From NCBI GenBank assembly GCA_009746045.1, contig RPFO01001548.1, positions 30,001-62,027 of the forward strand: a DNA stretch of 32,027 nucleotides, written 5' to 3'. A model generated the notes under the pieces. That model was not told where the DNA came from, searched no databases, and saw only the letters and a program-made list of their open reading frames with translations. The stretch's first letter is position 1. Every line of letters begins with the position of its first letter. Below are positions 1-10,175 of the stretch, piece by piece. A program made the position numbers and the translations under genes. Source of the DNA: Mesostigma viride. Taxonomy: Eukaryota > Streptophyta > Mesostigmatophyceae > Mesostigmatales > Mesostigmataceae.

Positions 1-152
1 GGAGGGAAGGAGGGAAATTAATTAACGGAAGGGAAGGAGGGAAGGAGGGAAGGAGGGAAGGAGGGAAGGAGGGAAATTAATTAACGGAAGGGAAGGAGGG
101 AAGGAGGGAAGGAGGGAAGGAGGGAAGGAGGGAAGGAGGGAAGGAGGGAAGG
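1..152. repeat. Purine-only GGAGGGAA microsatellite
   Basis: The + strand is almost purely G and A, built from GGAGGGAA-type 4-8 bp units. It is broken twice by an identical AT-rich insert, AAATTAATTAACGGAA, at 15-30 and 74-89, giving a 59 bp higher-order period. The tract runs off the left edge of the window, so its true length is unknown. Long homopurine runs with repeated GGG can form triplex or G-quadruplex structures (general knowledge). No coding content is seen. Confidence 0.9.
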
Positions 153-800
153 ATAAATACCTAGTTAGGGTGGGGTGCTGGCAAGCATAAATACCTAGGG
201 GGGGTGCTGCATGCATAAATACGTCGGGGGGGGGCTGGCATGCATAAATACCTAGGGGGGGGGCTGGCATGCATAAATACCAAGGGGGGTGCTGGCATGC
301 ATAAATACCTAGGGGGGGTGCTGGCATGCATAAATACCTAGGGGGGGGGCTGGCATGCATAAATACCAAGGGGGGGTGCTGGCATGCATAAATACCGAGG
401 GGGGGTGCTGGCATGCATAAATACCTAGGGGGGGTGCTGGCATGCATAAATACCTAGGGGGGGGTGCTGGCATGCATAAATACCGAGGGGGGGGTGCTGG
501 CATGCATAAATAGCTAGGGGGGGTGCTGGCAAGCATAAATACCGAGGGGGGGGTGCTGGCATGCATAAATACCTAGGGGGGGGTGCTGGCATGCATAAAT
601 ACCTAGGGGGGGTGCTGGCATGCATAAATACCTAGGGGGGGGTGCTGGCATGCATAAATACCGAGGGGGGGTGCTGGCATGCATAAATACCGAGGGGGGG
701 TGCTGGCATGCATAAATAGCTAGGGGGGGTGCTGGCAAGCATAAATACCGAGGGGGGGGTGCTGGCATGCATAAATACCTAGGGTGGGGTGCTGGCATGC
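153..800. repeat. 29-30 bp minisatellite, ATAAATACC / G-run family
   Basis: About 22 tandem units each contain GCATGCATAAATACC, then CTAG, CGAG or CAAG, then a run of 6-9 G, then TGCTGGC. The G run varies in length from unit to unit, so the units are 29-31 bp. A higher-order repeat of about 206 bp (7 units) is visible: the rare variant AAATAGCTAGG followed by GGCAAGCATAAATACC occurs near 509 and again near 715. It shares the TGGCATGCAT core with the 30-bp array that follows and grades into it at about 781-800. The short open frames here are repeat artefacts. Confidence 0.92.
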
Positions 801-3800
801 ATGGATGGGTGTAGTGGGGTGCTGTCATGCATGGATGGGTGTAGTGGGGTGCTGGCATGCATGGATGGGTGTCATGGGGTGCTGGCATGCATGGATGGGT
901 GTCATGGGGTGCTGGCATGCATGGATGGGTGTCATGGGGTGCTGGCATGCATGGATGGGTGTAATGGGGCGCTGGCATGCGTGGATGGGTGTCATGGGGT
1001 GCTGGCATGCATGGATGGGTGTAGTGGGGTGCTGGCATGCGTGTATGGGTGTCATGGGGTGCTGGCATGCATGGATGGGTGTCATGGGGTGCTGGCATGC
1101 ATGGATGGGTGTAGTGGGGTGCTGGCATGCATGGATGGGTGTCATGGGGTGCTGGCATGCATGGATGGGTGTCATGGGGTGCTGGCATGCGTGGATGGGT
1201 GTAGTGGGGTGCTGGCATGCATGGATGGGTGTCATGGGGTGCTGGCATGCATGGATGGGTGTCATGGGGCGCTGGCATGTATGGATGGGTGTCATGGGGT
1301 GCTGGCATGCATGGATGGGTGTATGGGGTGCTGGCATGCATGGATGGGTGTCATGGGGTGCTGGCATGCATGGATGGGTGTAGTGGGGCGCTGGCATGCA
1401 TGGATGGGTGTCATGGGGTGCTGGCATGCATGGATGGGTGTCATGGGGTGCTGGCATGCATGGATGGGTGTAATGGGGCGCTGGCATGCATGGATGGGTG
1501 TAGTGGGTGCTGGCATGCATGGATGGGTGTAGTGGGGTGCTGGCATGCATGGATGGGTGTCATGGGGTGCTGGCATGCATGGATGGGTGTCATGGGGTGC
1601 TGGCATGCATGGATGGGTGTAGTGGGGTGCTGGCATGCATGGATGGGTGTCATGGGGTGCTGGCATGCATGGATGGGTGTCATGGGGTGCTGGCATGCGT
1701 GGATGGGTGTAGTGGGGTGCTGGCATGCATGGATGGGTGTCATGGGGTGCTGGCATGCATGGATGGGTGTCATGGGGCGCTGGCATGTATGGATGGGTGT
1801 CATGGGGTGCTGGCATGCATGGATGGGTGTAATGGGGTGCTGGCATGCATGGATGGGTGTCATGGGGTGCTGGCATGCATGGATGGGTGTAGTGGGGCGC
1901 TGGCATGCATGGATGGGTGTCATGGGGTGCTGGCATGCATGGATGGGTGTCATGGGGTGCTGGCATGCATGGATGGGTGTAATGGGGCGCTGGCATGCGT
2001 GGATGGGTGTAGTGGGGTGCTGGCATGCGTGGATGGGTGTAGTGGGGTGCTGGCATGCATGGATGGGTGTCATGGGGTGCTGGCATGCATGGATGGGTGT
2101 CATGGGGCGCTGGCATGTATGGATGGGTGTCATGGGGTGCTGGCATGCATGGATGGGTGTAATGGGGTGCTGGCATGCATGGATGGGTGTAGTGGGGCGC
2201 TGGCATGCATGGATGGGTGTCATGGGGTGCTGGCATGCATGGATGGGTGTAATGGGGCGCTGGCATGCGTGGATGGGTGTAGTGGGGTGCTGGCATGCGT
2301 GGATGGGTGTAGTGGGGTGCTGGCATGCATGGATGGGTGTCATGGGGTGCTGGCATGCATGGATGGGTGTCATGGGGCGCTGGCATGTATGGATGGGTGT
2401 CATGGGGTGCTGGCATGCATGGATGGGTGTAATGGGGTGCTGGCATGCATGGATGGGTGTCATGGGGTGCTGGCATGCATGGATGGGTGTCATGGGGTGC
2501 TGGCATGCATGGATGGGTGTAGTGGGGCGCTGGCATGCATGGATGGGTGTCATGGGGTGCTGGCATGCATGGATGGGTGTCATGGGGTGCTGGCATGCAT
2601 GGATGGGTGTCATGGGGTGCTGGCATGCATGGATGGGTGTCATGGGGTGCTGGCATGCGTGGATGGGTGTCATGGGTGCTGGCATGCATGGATGGGTGTC
2701 ATGGGGTGCTGGCATGCATGGATGGGTGTCATGGGGTGCTGGCATGCGTGTATGGGTGTCATGGGGTGCTGGCATGCATGGATGGGTGTCATGGGGTGCT
2801 GGCATGCATGGATGGGTGTAGTGGGGTGCTGGCATGCATGGATGGGTGTCATGGGGTGCTGGCATGCATGGATGGGTGTCATGGGGTGCTGGCATGCGTG
2901 GATGGGTGTAGTGGGGTGCTGGCATGCATGGATGGGTGTCATGGGGTGCTGGCATGCATGGATGGGTGTCATGGGGTGCTGGCATGCGTGGATGGGTGTC
3001 ATGGGGTGCTGGCATGCATGGATGGGTGTCATGGGGTGCTGGCATGCATGGATGGGTGTCATGGGGCGCTGGCATGTATGGATGGGTGTCATGGGGTGCT
3101 GGCATGCATGGATGGGTGTAATGGGGTGCTGGCATGCATGGATGGGTGTCATGGGGTGCTGGCATGCATGGATGGGTGTCATGGGGTGCTGGCATGCATG
3201 GATGGGTGTCATGGGGTGCTGGCATGCATGGATGGGTGTAGTGGGGCGCTGGCATGCATGGATGGGTGTCATGGGGTGCTGGCATGCATGGATGGGTGTC
3301 ATGGGGTGCTGGCATGCATGGATGGGTGTCATGGGGTGCTGGCATGCATGGATGGGTGTCATGGGGTGCTGGCATGCATGGATGGGTGTCATGGGGCGCT
3401 GGCATGTATGGATGGGTGTCATGGGGTGCTGGCATGCATGGATGGGTGTCATGGGGTGCTGGCATGCATGGATGGGTGTCATGGGGTGCTGGCATGCATG
3501 CATGGGTGTAGTGGGGTGCTGGCATGCGTGTATGGGTGTCATGGGGTGCTGGCATGCATGGATGGGTGTCATGGGGTGCTGGCATGCATGGATGGGTGTA
3601 GTGGGGTGCTGGCATGCATGGATGGGTGTCATGGGGTGCTGGCATGCATGGATGGGTGTCATGGGGTGCTGGCATGCGTGGATGGGTGTAGTGGGGTGCT
3701 GGCATGCATGGATGGGTGTCATGGGGTGCTGGCATGCATGGATGGGTGTCATGGGGCGCTGGCATGTATGGATGGGTGTCATGGGGTGCTGGCATGCATG

Positions 3801-5047
3801 GATGGGTGTCATGGGGTGCTGGCATGCATGGATGGGTGTCATGGGGTGCTGGCATGCATGGATGGGTGTAATGGGGCGCTGGCATGCGTGGATGGGTGTA
3901 GTGGGGTGCTGGCATGCGTGGATGGGTGTAGTGGGGTGCTGGCATGCATGGATGGGTGTCATGGGGTGCTGGCATGCATGGATGGGTGTCATGGGGCGCT
4001 GGCATGTATGGATGGGTGTCATGGGGTGCTGGCATGCATGGATGGGTGTCATGGGGTGCTGGCATGTATGGATGGGTGTCATGGGGTGCTGGCATGCATG
4101 GATGGGTGTAATGGGGTGCTGGCATGCATGGATGGGTGTCATGGGGTGCTGGCATGCATGGATGGGTGTCATGGGGTGCTGGCATGCATGGATGGGTGTA
4201 GTGGGGCGCTGGCATGCATGGATGGGTGTCATGGGGTGCTGGCATGCATGGATGGGTGTCATGGGGTGCTGGCATGCATGGATGGGTGTCATGGGGTGCT
4301 GGCATGCATGGATGGGTGTCATGGGGTGCTGGCATGCGTGGATGGGTGTCATGAGGTGCTGGCATGCATGGATGGGTGTCATGGGGTGCTGGCATGCATG
4401 GATGGGTGTCATGGGGTGCTGGCATGCATGGATGGGTGTCATGGGGTGCTGGCATGCGTGGATGGGTGTAGTGGGGTGCTGGCATGCATGGATGGGTGTC
4501 ATGGGGTGCTGGCATGCATGGATGGGTGTCATGGGGCGCTGGCATGTATGGATGGGTGTCATGGGGTGCTGGCATGCATGGATGGGTGTAATGGGGTGCT
4601 GGCATGCATGGATGGGTGTCATGGGGTGCTGGCATGCATGGATGGGTGTCATGGGGTGCTGGCATGCATGGATGGGTGTAGTGGGGCGCTGGCATGCATG
4701 GATGGGTGTCATGGGGTGCTGGCATGCATGGATGGGTGTCATGGGGTGCTGGCATGCATGCATGGGTGTAGTGGGGTGCTGGCATGCGTGTATGGGTGTC
4801 ATGGGGTGCTGGCATGCATGGATGGGTGTCATGGGGTGCTGGCATGCATGGATGGGTGTAGTGGGGTGCTGGCATGCATGGATGGGTGTCATGGGGTGCT
4901 GGCATGTATGGATGGGTGTCATGGGGTGCTGGCATGCATGGATGGGTGTCATGGGGTGCTGGCATGCATGGATGGGTGTAATGGGGTGCTGGCATGCGTG
5001 GATGGGTGTCATGGGGTGCTGGCATGCATGGATGGGTGTAGTGGGGT
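801..5047. repeat. 30-bp minisatellite, main block (about 142 units)
   Basis: This is a near-perfect 30 bp period with a TGGCATGCAT core followed by GGATGGGTGT and a CATGGGGTGC-type end. Variation is confined to a few columns: GGGGTGC/GGGGCGC, ATGCATGG/ATGCGTGG/ATGTATGG, and GTCATG/GTAGTG/GTAATG. Single-base deletions at about 1322, 1506 and 2674 give the only 29 bp units. Runs of variants recur in the same order, showing higher-order duplication. Because 30 is divisible by 3 and most units lack stops, several frames on both strands stay open for kilobases. I treat those as non-coding. Confidence 0.95.
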
Positions 5048-5320
5048 GAACCATGAAAAAAAGCACGCAACACACCACGCGTCGTACCTTTTTATAGATG
5101 TTTCTTTTTTTTTATGGGGCCGGCCGGGGGCGGCGGTGGCGGCAAAACTGAAGCTAGTGACACCGCGCAGATGACGCCGTGAACATGTCGCGTTGTACCG
5201 TAGAAGATGCGAACAAAAAACAAAACACGAAAAAAGAGAGGCGGACCGCATATGACAGGGACGAAAAAAAGTCAGACACAAAGCCTGTGTTATCTGGCAT
5301 GCATAAATACATGTGGTGTG
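5048..5320. repeat. ~270 bp interspersed element, copy 1
   Basis: This 273 bp non-satellite block starts GAACCATGAAAAAAAGC. It contains a T-rich stretch with TTTTTATAGATG, a GC-rich GGCCGGCCGGGGGCGG core, an A-rich segment, and ends at GCATAAATACATGTGGTGTG. Copies 1 and 2 look identical apart from their flanks and lie 1715 bp apart. The same sequence recurs at 7578, 7913 and 8244. It has no terminal inverted repeats or target duplications that I can see and no credible ORF. Its last 26 bases plus the next four (5295-5324) form a 30-mer that aligns column by column with both neighbouring minisatellites. Confidence 0.9.
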
Positions 5321-6762
5321 GTGCTGGCATGCGTGGATGGGTGTCATGGGGTGCTGGCATGCATGGATGGGTGTCATGGGGTGCTGGCATGCATGGATGG
5401 GTGTAATGGGGTGCTGGCATGCATGGATGGGTGTAATGGGGCGCTGGCATGCGTGGATGGGTGTCATGGGGTGCTGGCATGCATGGATGGGTGTCATGAG
5501 GTGCTGGCATGCATGGATGGGTGTCATGGGGTGCTGGCATGCATGGATGGGTGTCATGGGGTGCTGGCATGCATGGATGGGTGTCATGGGGTGCTGGCAT
5601 GCGTGGATGGGTGTCATGGGGTGCTGGCATGCATGGATGGGTGTCATGGGGTGCTGGCATGCATGGATGGGTGTAGTGGGGTGCTGGCATGCATGGATGG
5701 GTGTCATGGGGTGCTGGCATGCATGGATGGGTGTCATGGGGTGCTGGCATGCATGGATGGGTGTCATGGGGCGCTGGCATGTATGGATGGGTGTCATGGG
5801 GTGCTGGCATGCATGGATGGGTGTCATGGGGTGCTGGCATGCATGGATGGGTGTCATGGGGTGCTGGCATGCATGCATGGGTGTAGTGGGGTGCTGGCAT
5901 GCGTGTATGGGTGTCATGGGGTGCTGGCATGCATGGATGGGTGTCATGGGGTGCTGGCATGCATGGATGGGTGTAGTGGGGTGCTGGCATGCATGGATGG
6001 GTGTCATGGGGTGCTGGCATGCATGGATGGGTGTCATGGGGTGCTGGCATGCGTGGATGGGTGTAGTGGGGTGCTGGCATGCATGGATGGGTGTCATGGG
6101 GTGCTGGCATGCATGGATGGGTGTCATGGGGCGCTGGCATGTATGGATGGGTGTCATGGGGTGCTGGCATGCATGGATGGGTGTAATGGGGTGCTGGCAT
6201 GCATGGATGGGTGTCATGGGGTGCTGGCATGCATGGATGGGTGTCATGGGGTGCTGGCATGCATGGATGGGTGTCATGGGGCGCTGGCATGTATGGATGG
6301 GTGTCATGGGGTGCTGGCATGCATGGATGGGTGTCATGGGGTGCTGGCATGCATGGATGGGTGTCATGGGGTGCTGGCATGCATGGATGGGTGTCATGGG
6401 GTGCTGGCATGCATGGATGGGTGTAGTGGGGCGCTGGCATGCATGGCTGGGTGTCATGGGGTGCTGGCATGCATGGATGGGTGTCATGGGGTGCTGGCAT
6501 GCATGGATGGGTGTAATGGGGCGCTGGCATGCGTGGATGGGTGTCATGGGGTGCTGGCATGCATGGATGGGTGTCATGGGGTGCTGGCATGCATGGATGG
6601 GTGTCATGGGGTGCTGGCATGCATGGATGGGTGTCATGGGGTGCTGGCATGCATGGATGGGTGTCATGGGGTGCTGGCATGCATGGATGGGTGTCATGGG
6701 GTGCTGGCATGCGTGGATGGGTGTCATGGGGTGCTGGCATGCATGGATGGATGTAGTGGGGT
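5321..6762. repeat. 30-bp minisatellite, second block (about 48 units)
   Basis: This is the same 30 bp unit family as the main block, bounded on both sides by the ~270 bp element. The first units after the element carry the same variant order as the first units of the third block (two GTAATG units, a GGGGC unit, then GTCATGAGG), so element plus array were duplicated together. A stretch near 5740-5960 repeats variant patterns seen near 3360-3580 and 4750-4860. The + strand frames run in from the ~270 bp element but have no independent coding evidence. Confidence 0.95.
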
Positions 6763-7035
6763 GAACCATGAAAAAAAGCACGCAACACACCACGCGTCGT
6801 ACCTTTTTATAGATGTTTCTTTTTTTTTATGGGGCCGGCCGGGGGCGGCGGTGGCGGCAAAACTGAAGCTAGTGACACCGCGCAGATGACGCCGTGAACA
6901 TGTCGCGTTGTACCGTAGAAGATGCGAACAAAAAACAAAACACGAAAAAAGAGAGGCGGACCGCATATGACAGGGACGAAAAAAAGTCAGACACAAAGCC
7001 TGTGTTATCTGGCATGCATAAATACATGTGGTGTG
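6763..7035. repeat. ~270 bp interspersed element, copy 2
   Basis: This copy is 273 bp and appears identical to copy 1, at a constant 1715 bp offset. The last 30-mer before it carries a private change (GGATGGATG instead of GGATGGGTG). Confidence 0.9.
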
Positions 7036-7577
7036 GTGCTGGCATGCGTGGATGGGTGTCATGGGGTGCTGGCATGCATGGATGGGTGTCATGGGGTGCT
7101 GGCATGCATGGATGGGTGTAATGGGGTGCTGGCATGCATGGATGGGTGTAATGGGGCGCTGGCATGCGTGGATGGGTGTCATGGGGTGCTGGCATGCATG
7201 GATGGGTGTCATGAGGTGCTGGCATGCATGGATGGGTGTCATGGGGTGCTGGCATGCATGGATGGGTGTCATGGGGTGCTGGCATGCATGGATGGGTGTC
7301 ATGGGGTGCTGGCATGCGTGGATGGGTGTCATGGGGTGCTGGCATGCATGGATGGGTGTCATGGGGTGCTGGCATGCGTGGATGGGTGTAGTGGGGTGCT
7401 GGCATGCATGGATGGGTGTCATGGGGTGCTGGCATGCATGGATGGGTGTCATGGGGTGCTGGCATGCATGGATGGGTGTAGTGGGGTGCTGGCATGCGTG
7501 TATGGGTGTCATGGGGTGCTGGCATGCATGGATGGGTGTCATGGGGTGCTGGCATGCATGGATGGGTGTCATGGGGT
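7036..7577. repeat. 30-bp minisatellite, third block (18 units)
   Basis: Eighteen 30-bp units match the start of the second block in variant order, then diverge. This is the shortest of the three 30-mer blocks and lies between element copies 2 and 3. Confidence 0.95.
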
Positions 7578-7912
7578 GAACCATGAAAAAAAGCACGCAA
7601 CACACCACGCGTCGTACCTTTTTATAGATGTTTCTTTTTTTTTTATGGGGCCGGCCGGGGCGGCGGTGGCGGCAAAAATGAAGCTAGTGACACCGCGCAG
7701 ATGACGCCGTGAACATGTCGCGTTGTACCGTAGAAGATACGAACAAAAAACAAAACACGAAAAAAGAGAGGCGGACCGCATATGACAGGGAAGAAAAAAA
7801 GTCAGACACACAGCCTGTGTTATCTGGCATGCATAAATACATGTGGTGTGGTGCTGGCATGCATAAATACATGTGCCAGCAAACCTGAGCTGCAAGGGAG
7901 CGAGAAAACCAA
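7578..7912. repeat. ~270 bp element copy 3 plus 62-bp linker
   Basis: The element (7578-7850) is followed not by 30-mers but by a 62 bp linker (7851-7912). The linker begins with a second TGGCATGCATAAATACATG and continues GCCAGCAAACCTGAGCTG. The linker holds an 8-bp inverted repeat, TGCTGGCA (7852-7859) and TGCCAGCA (7874-7881). Copies 3-5 share differences from copies 1-2 (GATACGAAC for GATGCGAAC, CACACAGCC for CACAAAGCC). Confidence 0.88.
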
Positions 7913-8243
7913 GAAAAAAAGCACGCAACACACCACGCGTCGTACCTTTTATAGATAGATGTTTCTTTTTTTTAATGGGGCCGGCCGGGGGCGGCGGTGG
8001 CGGCAAAACTGAAGCTAGTGACACCGCGCAGATGACGCCGTGAACATGTCGCGTTGTACCGTAGAAGATACGAACAAAAAACAAAACACGAAAAAAGAGA
8101 GGCGGACCGCATATGACAGGGAAGAAAAAAAGTCAGACACACAGCCTGTGTTATCTGGCATGCATAAATACATGTGGTGTGGTGCCGGCATGCATAAATA
8201 CATGTGCCAGCAAACCTGAGCTGCAAGGGAGCGAGAAAACCAA
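7913..8243. repeat. 331-bp tandem repeat (element copy 4 plus linker)
   Basis: Element copy 4 (7913-8181) and its 62 bp linker form one period of a 331 bp tandem repeat. The next period starts at 8244. Copies 4 and 5 share a GATA duplication in TTTTATAGATAGATG. The linker carries GTGCCGGC where copy 3 has GTGCTGGC, a CpG-to-TpG type difference. Confidence 0.9.
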
Positions 8244-8530
8244 GAAAAAAAGCACGCAACACACCACGCGTCGTACCTTTTATAGATAGATGTTTCTTTT
8301 TTTTAATGGGGCCGGCCGGGTGCGGCGGTGGCGGCAAAAATGAAGCTAGTGACACCGCGCAGATGACGCCGTGAACATGTCGCGTTGTACCGTAGAAGAT
8401 ACGAACAAAAAACAAAACACGAAAAAAGAGAGGCGGACCACATATGACAGGGACGAAAAAAAGTCAGACACACAGCCTGTGTTATCTGGCATGCATAAAT
8501 ACATGTGGTGTGGTGCCGGCATGCATAAAT
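8244..8530. repeat. 331-bp tandem repeat, last (truncated) copy
   Basis: Element copy 5 (8244-8512) is followed by the first bases of the linker (GTGCCGGCATGCATAAATA), after which similarity stops at about 8531. This is the right boundary of the whole 30-mer/element complex. It has CACATATG where other copies have CGCATATG, and keeps GGGACGAAA as in copies 1-2. Confidence 0.88.
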
Positions 8531-9200
8531 ATCAACGTTATTAACCAAGAATGGCAGCCGGGGGAAAGATGTCGACTACATTGCAGGCCGGAAAAAACGA
8601 TCATACGGCACTGGCATGGCAAGAAAACCCAGCAACCCAGCAACGCAGCTATAAAGCCCAGAAAAGAAAACATGCACGACAGCCTGCTTCAATAATGCAT
8701 TGATTCCAACAAATGAATAAGTGGGGCTGCCATTCGTACCTTTTTTTCTTTTTCCGGGGTTTACTCGATACAGGGCGCACGCAAGGATGCTGCACACAAT
8801 TAAAGGCACAATTAAAGGCATACACCATAAGCAAGCGAATCAGTTGACGGGCTAAACACAATTAAAGCAAACGCGACGTTCAGAATCACAGCTACAATTT
8901 CTGATTCTTCTAGCCCGTCAACGAGCTGCTTGTGGACAACTATCTGTCAAAAGCATCCATGTACATCCGCCATTGCTCACCTCTTTCTTCACTCCGAATA
9001 GCGACAATGGCTTTGCTCAGTTGAATATGGCTGTCGGGTTGCTAATATCGTTGTCACTTTCGGCCGATGTCGCGAATACCCGCCGTTGATGCTCGGGTGC
9101 AAGGTGCATCCACGGTGTCGGTCTTCCAGGAGGGCTGGAAAGCGCCAACGCAGCACCTGCAATTCAAATTCCCTGGTGCTGGTATGCCGACGCGCAAATG
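8531..9200. other. Unique non-coding DNA
   Basis: No convincing gene is seen. Open frames on both strands are under about 150 codons and show no recognisable domain. The stretch contains three short direct copies of CACAATTAAAG (about 8796-8868) and the nested inverted repeat described separately. Base composition is mixed and lacks the simple repetition of the flanks. Confidence 0.6.
8843..8922. repeat. Nested inverted repeat
   Basis: GTTGACGGGCTA at 8843-8854 is the exact reverse complement of TAGCCCGTCAAC at 8911-8922. Inside it, AGAATCA (8882-8888) pairs with TGATTCT (8902-8908). The inner and outer right arms are almost contiguous. The structure could be a small fold-back element, a cruciform, or an RNA hairpin. 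No target duplication is evident. Confidence 0.7.
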
Positions 9201-9205
9201 GAATG

Positions 9206-9287
9206 GCGCGGCGCCTAAAAGGCGCCGCGCGCGGGAAAAAAATTGACGCGCCAAACGATATGGCGCGGCGCCGTCCCGGCGCCGCGC
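9206..9287. repeat. Twin perfect GC hairpins
   Basis: The same 10-bp stem GCGCGGCGCC occurs twice, each time followed by its exact complement GGCGCCGCGC. The first is 9206-9215 with 9221-9230 (loop TAAAA). The second is 9263-9272 with 9278-9287 (loop GTCCC). Because each stem is partly self-palindromic, all four arms can pair with one another. Further GGCGCC/GCGCC palindromes continue to about 9400. Confidence 0.85.
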
Positions 9288-9510
9288 TGAAAAATACTTG
9301 CAGTCGCAACTGTGACGTGGCGCTGCAGACCACACGGTAGGGAATTCGCAGCGCCATATATGGCGCCACGCCGACTCCTGACGCCGTGTGGCGCCACATG
9401 GACGCGGCGCTGCACACAGCTCGAGCCCATTTTTTCACATTCCTGCTACCTGATTGGACGCCTGGCGGAGGAAGCTTTTCACGGCGCGACGCCGAGGGGC
9501 TTCAAAAACG

Positions 9511-9688
9511 TATATAAGCAGGCAAAATTTCTCCGAAATTTAATGAACGAGCGCGACGCGGAGACCATGCTAGTGTGCGGAACTGGTGAACCACACCGGT
9601 ACGGGACAGATTCTTGGCTGATCCTCGTAGTACCTCGTGAACACGTCTAGTAGGCCCGGGTTCAACTCCCGTCGTAACATTTTTTTTT
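9511..9688 (+). promoter_or_regulatory. Possible Pol III-like unit: TATA, B-box, T-run
   Basis: TATATAAG is at 9511-9518. A TGGCTGAT A-box-like string is near 9616. GGTTCAACTCC at 9659-9669 closely matches the tRNA/SINE B-box (GGTTCGANTCC). A run of nine T at 9680-9688 would act as a Pol III terminator. The B-box sits in a T-arm-like context (CCGGG, loop TTCAACT, CCCGT) with one mismatch. I could not fold a complete tRNA because no 5' acceptor complement is visible. It could be a tRNA-derived SINE head, a decayed tRNA, or chance. Confidence 0.3.
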
Positions 9689-10175
9689 GGGTTGGTGTGG
9701 CAAGCCTATAAAGCAATCCGCAAACCACTACACGGCTGGTAAGATTTAATATAATTAGCAACCTAATAGCTATATCAAAAATGTTTATGGGCATGGAAAT
9801 TTTTAATATGTTGATATTAGACTGCAATGAAACGAATATGCAACCTGCCCCCCGATGTTTAATACAATAATTATTATTATTATTTGTGGCATGAATATAA
9901 TAATTGTGTAAAATACAATGCTATGTGCAATATATTGCTGGTATGCCATGCAATTGTAACCAACAGGTGCAAGACCAAAAGGCGTCTTCAGGGCCCACTG
10001 CTGCAAACAAGAGCTATGGCGGCGGGAGGTGCGTGCAGGGTTACGGATTTACGGGGTTGTTGACCACCAAATTTGTTGTTACGTGTGTTATGGAAACATT
10101 TCAGTCGAATTTCTGGATTCCAACGGTCGTTAAGGTTATAAAAAGTGCGTTGGGATTCGGAAATTCACTTTCTGG
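9689..10175. other. Unique AT-rich non-coding DNA
   Basis: No gene is recognised. It includes a short ATT microsatellite at about 9867-9885 and AT-rich flanks, then a mixed segment with one degenerate CCAACGGTCGTT (10120) that may be an outlying member of the palindrome family. An open frame of 92 codons from 9904 shows no domain. An upstream exon of the gene at 10868 could lie here, but I cannot support one. Confidence 0.5.

Noticed and set aside
801-5047. CRISPR array
   Set aside because: Units are contiguous with no unique spacers, and the context is eukaryotic.
1441-5078. Kilobase-long frames on both strands of the 30-bp array (Cys/Trp/His or Pro-rich repeats)
   Set aside because: The period is divisible by three and the unit lacks stops in several frames. 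The frames change only at the 29-bp units. Repeat artefact.
5179-5406. Small protein starting in the ~270 bp element (repeated at 6894)
   Set aside because: It runs straight into the satellite, and copies 3-5 of the element do not preserve the same downstream frame. No domain is seen.
8989-9438. 149-codon minus-strand frame through the GGCGCC patch
   Set aside because: Its Arg/Ala-rich sequence follows the palindromic GC repeats and shows no recognisable domain. Alternative frames are similarly open.
9570-9680. Complete tRNA gene
   Set aside because: Only the T-arm/B-box half is convincing. No 5' acceptor strand complementary to CGTAACA, and no anticodon arm, could be found.
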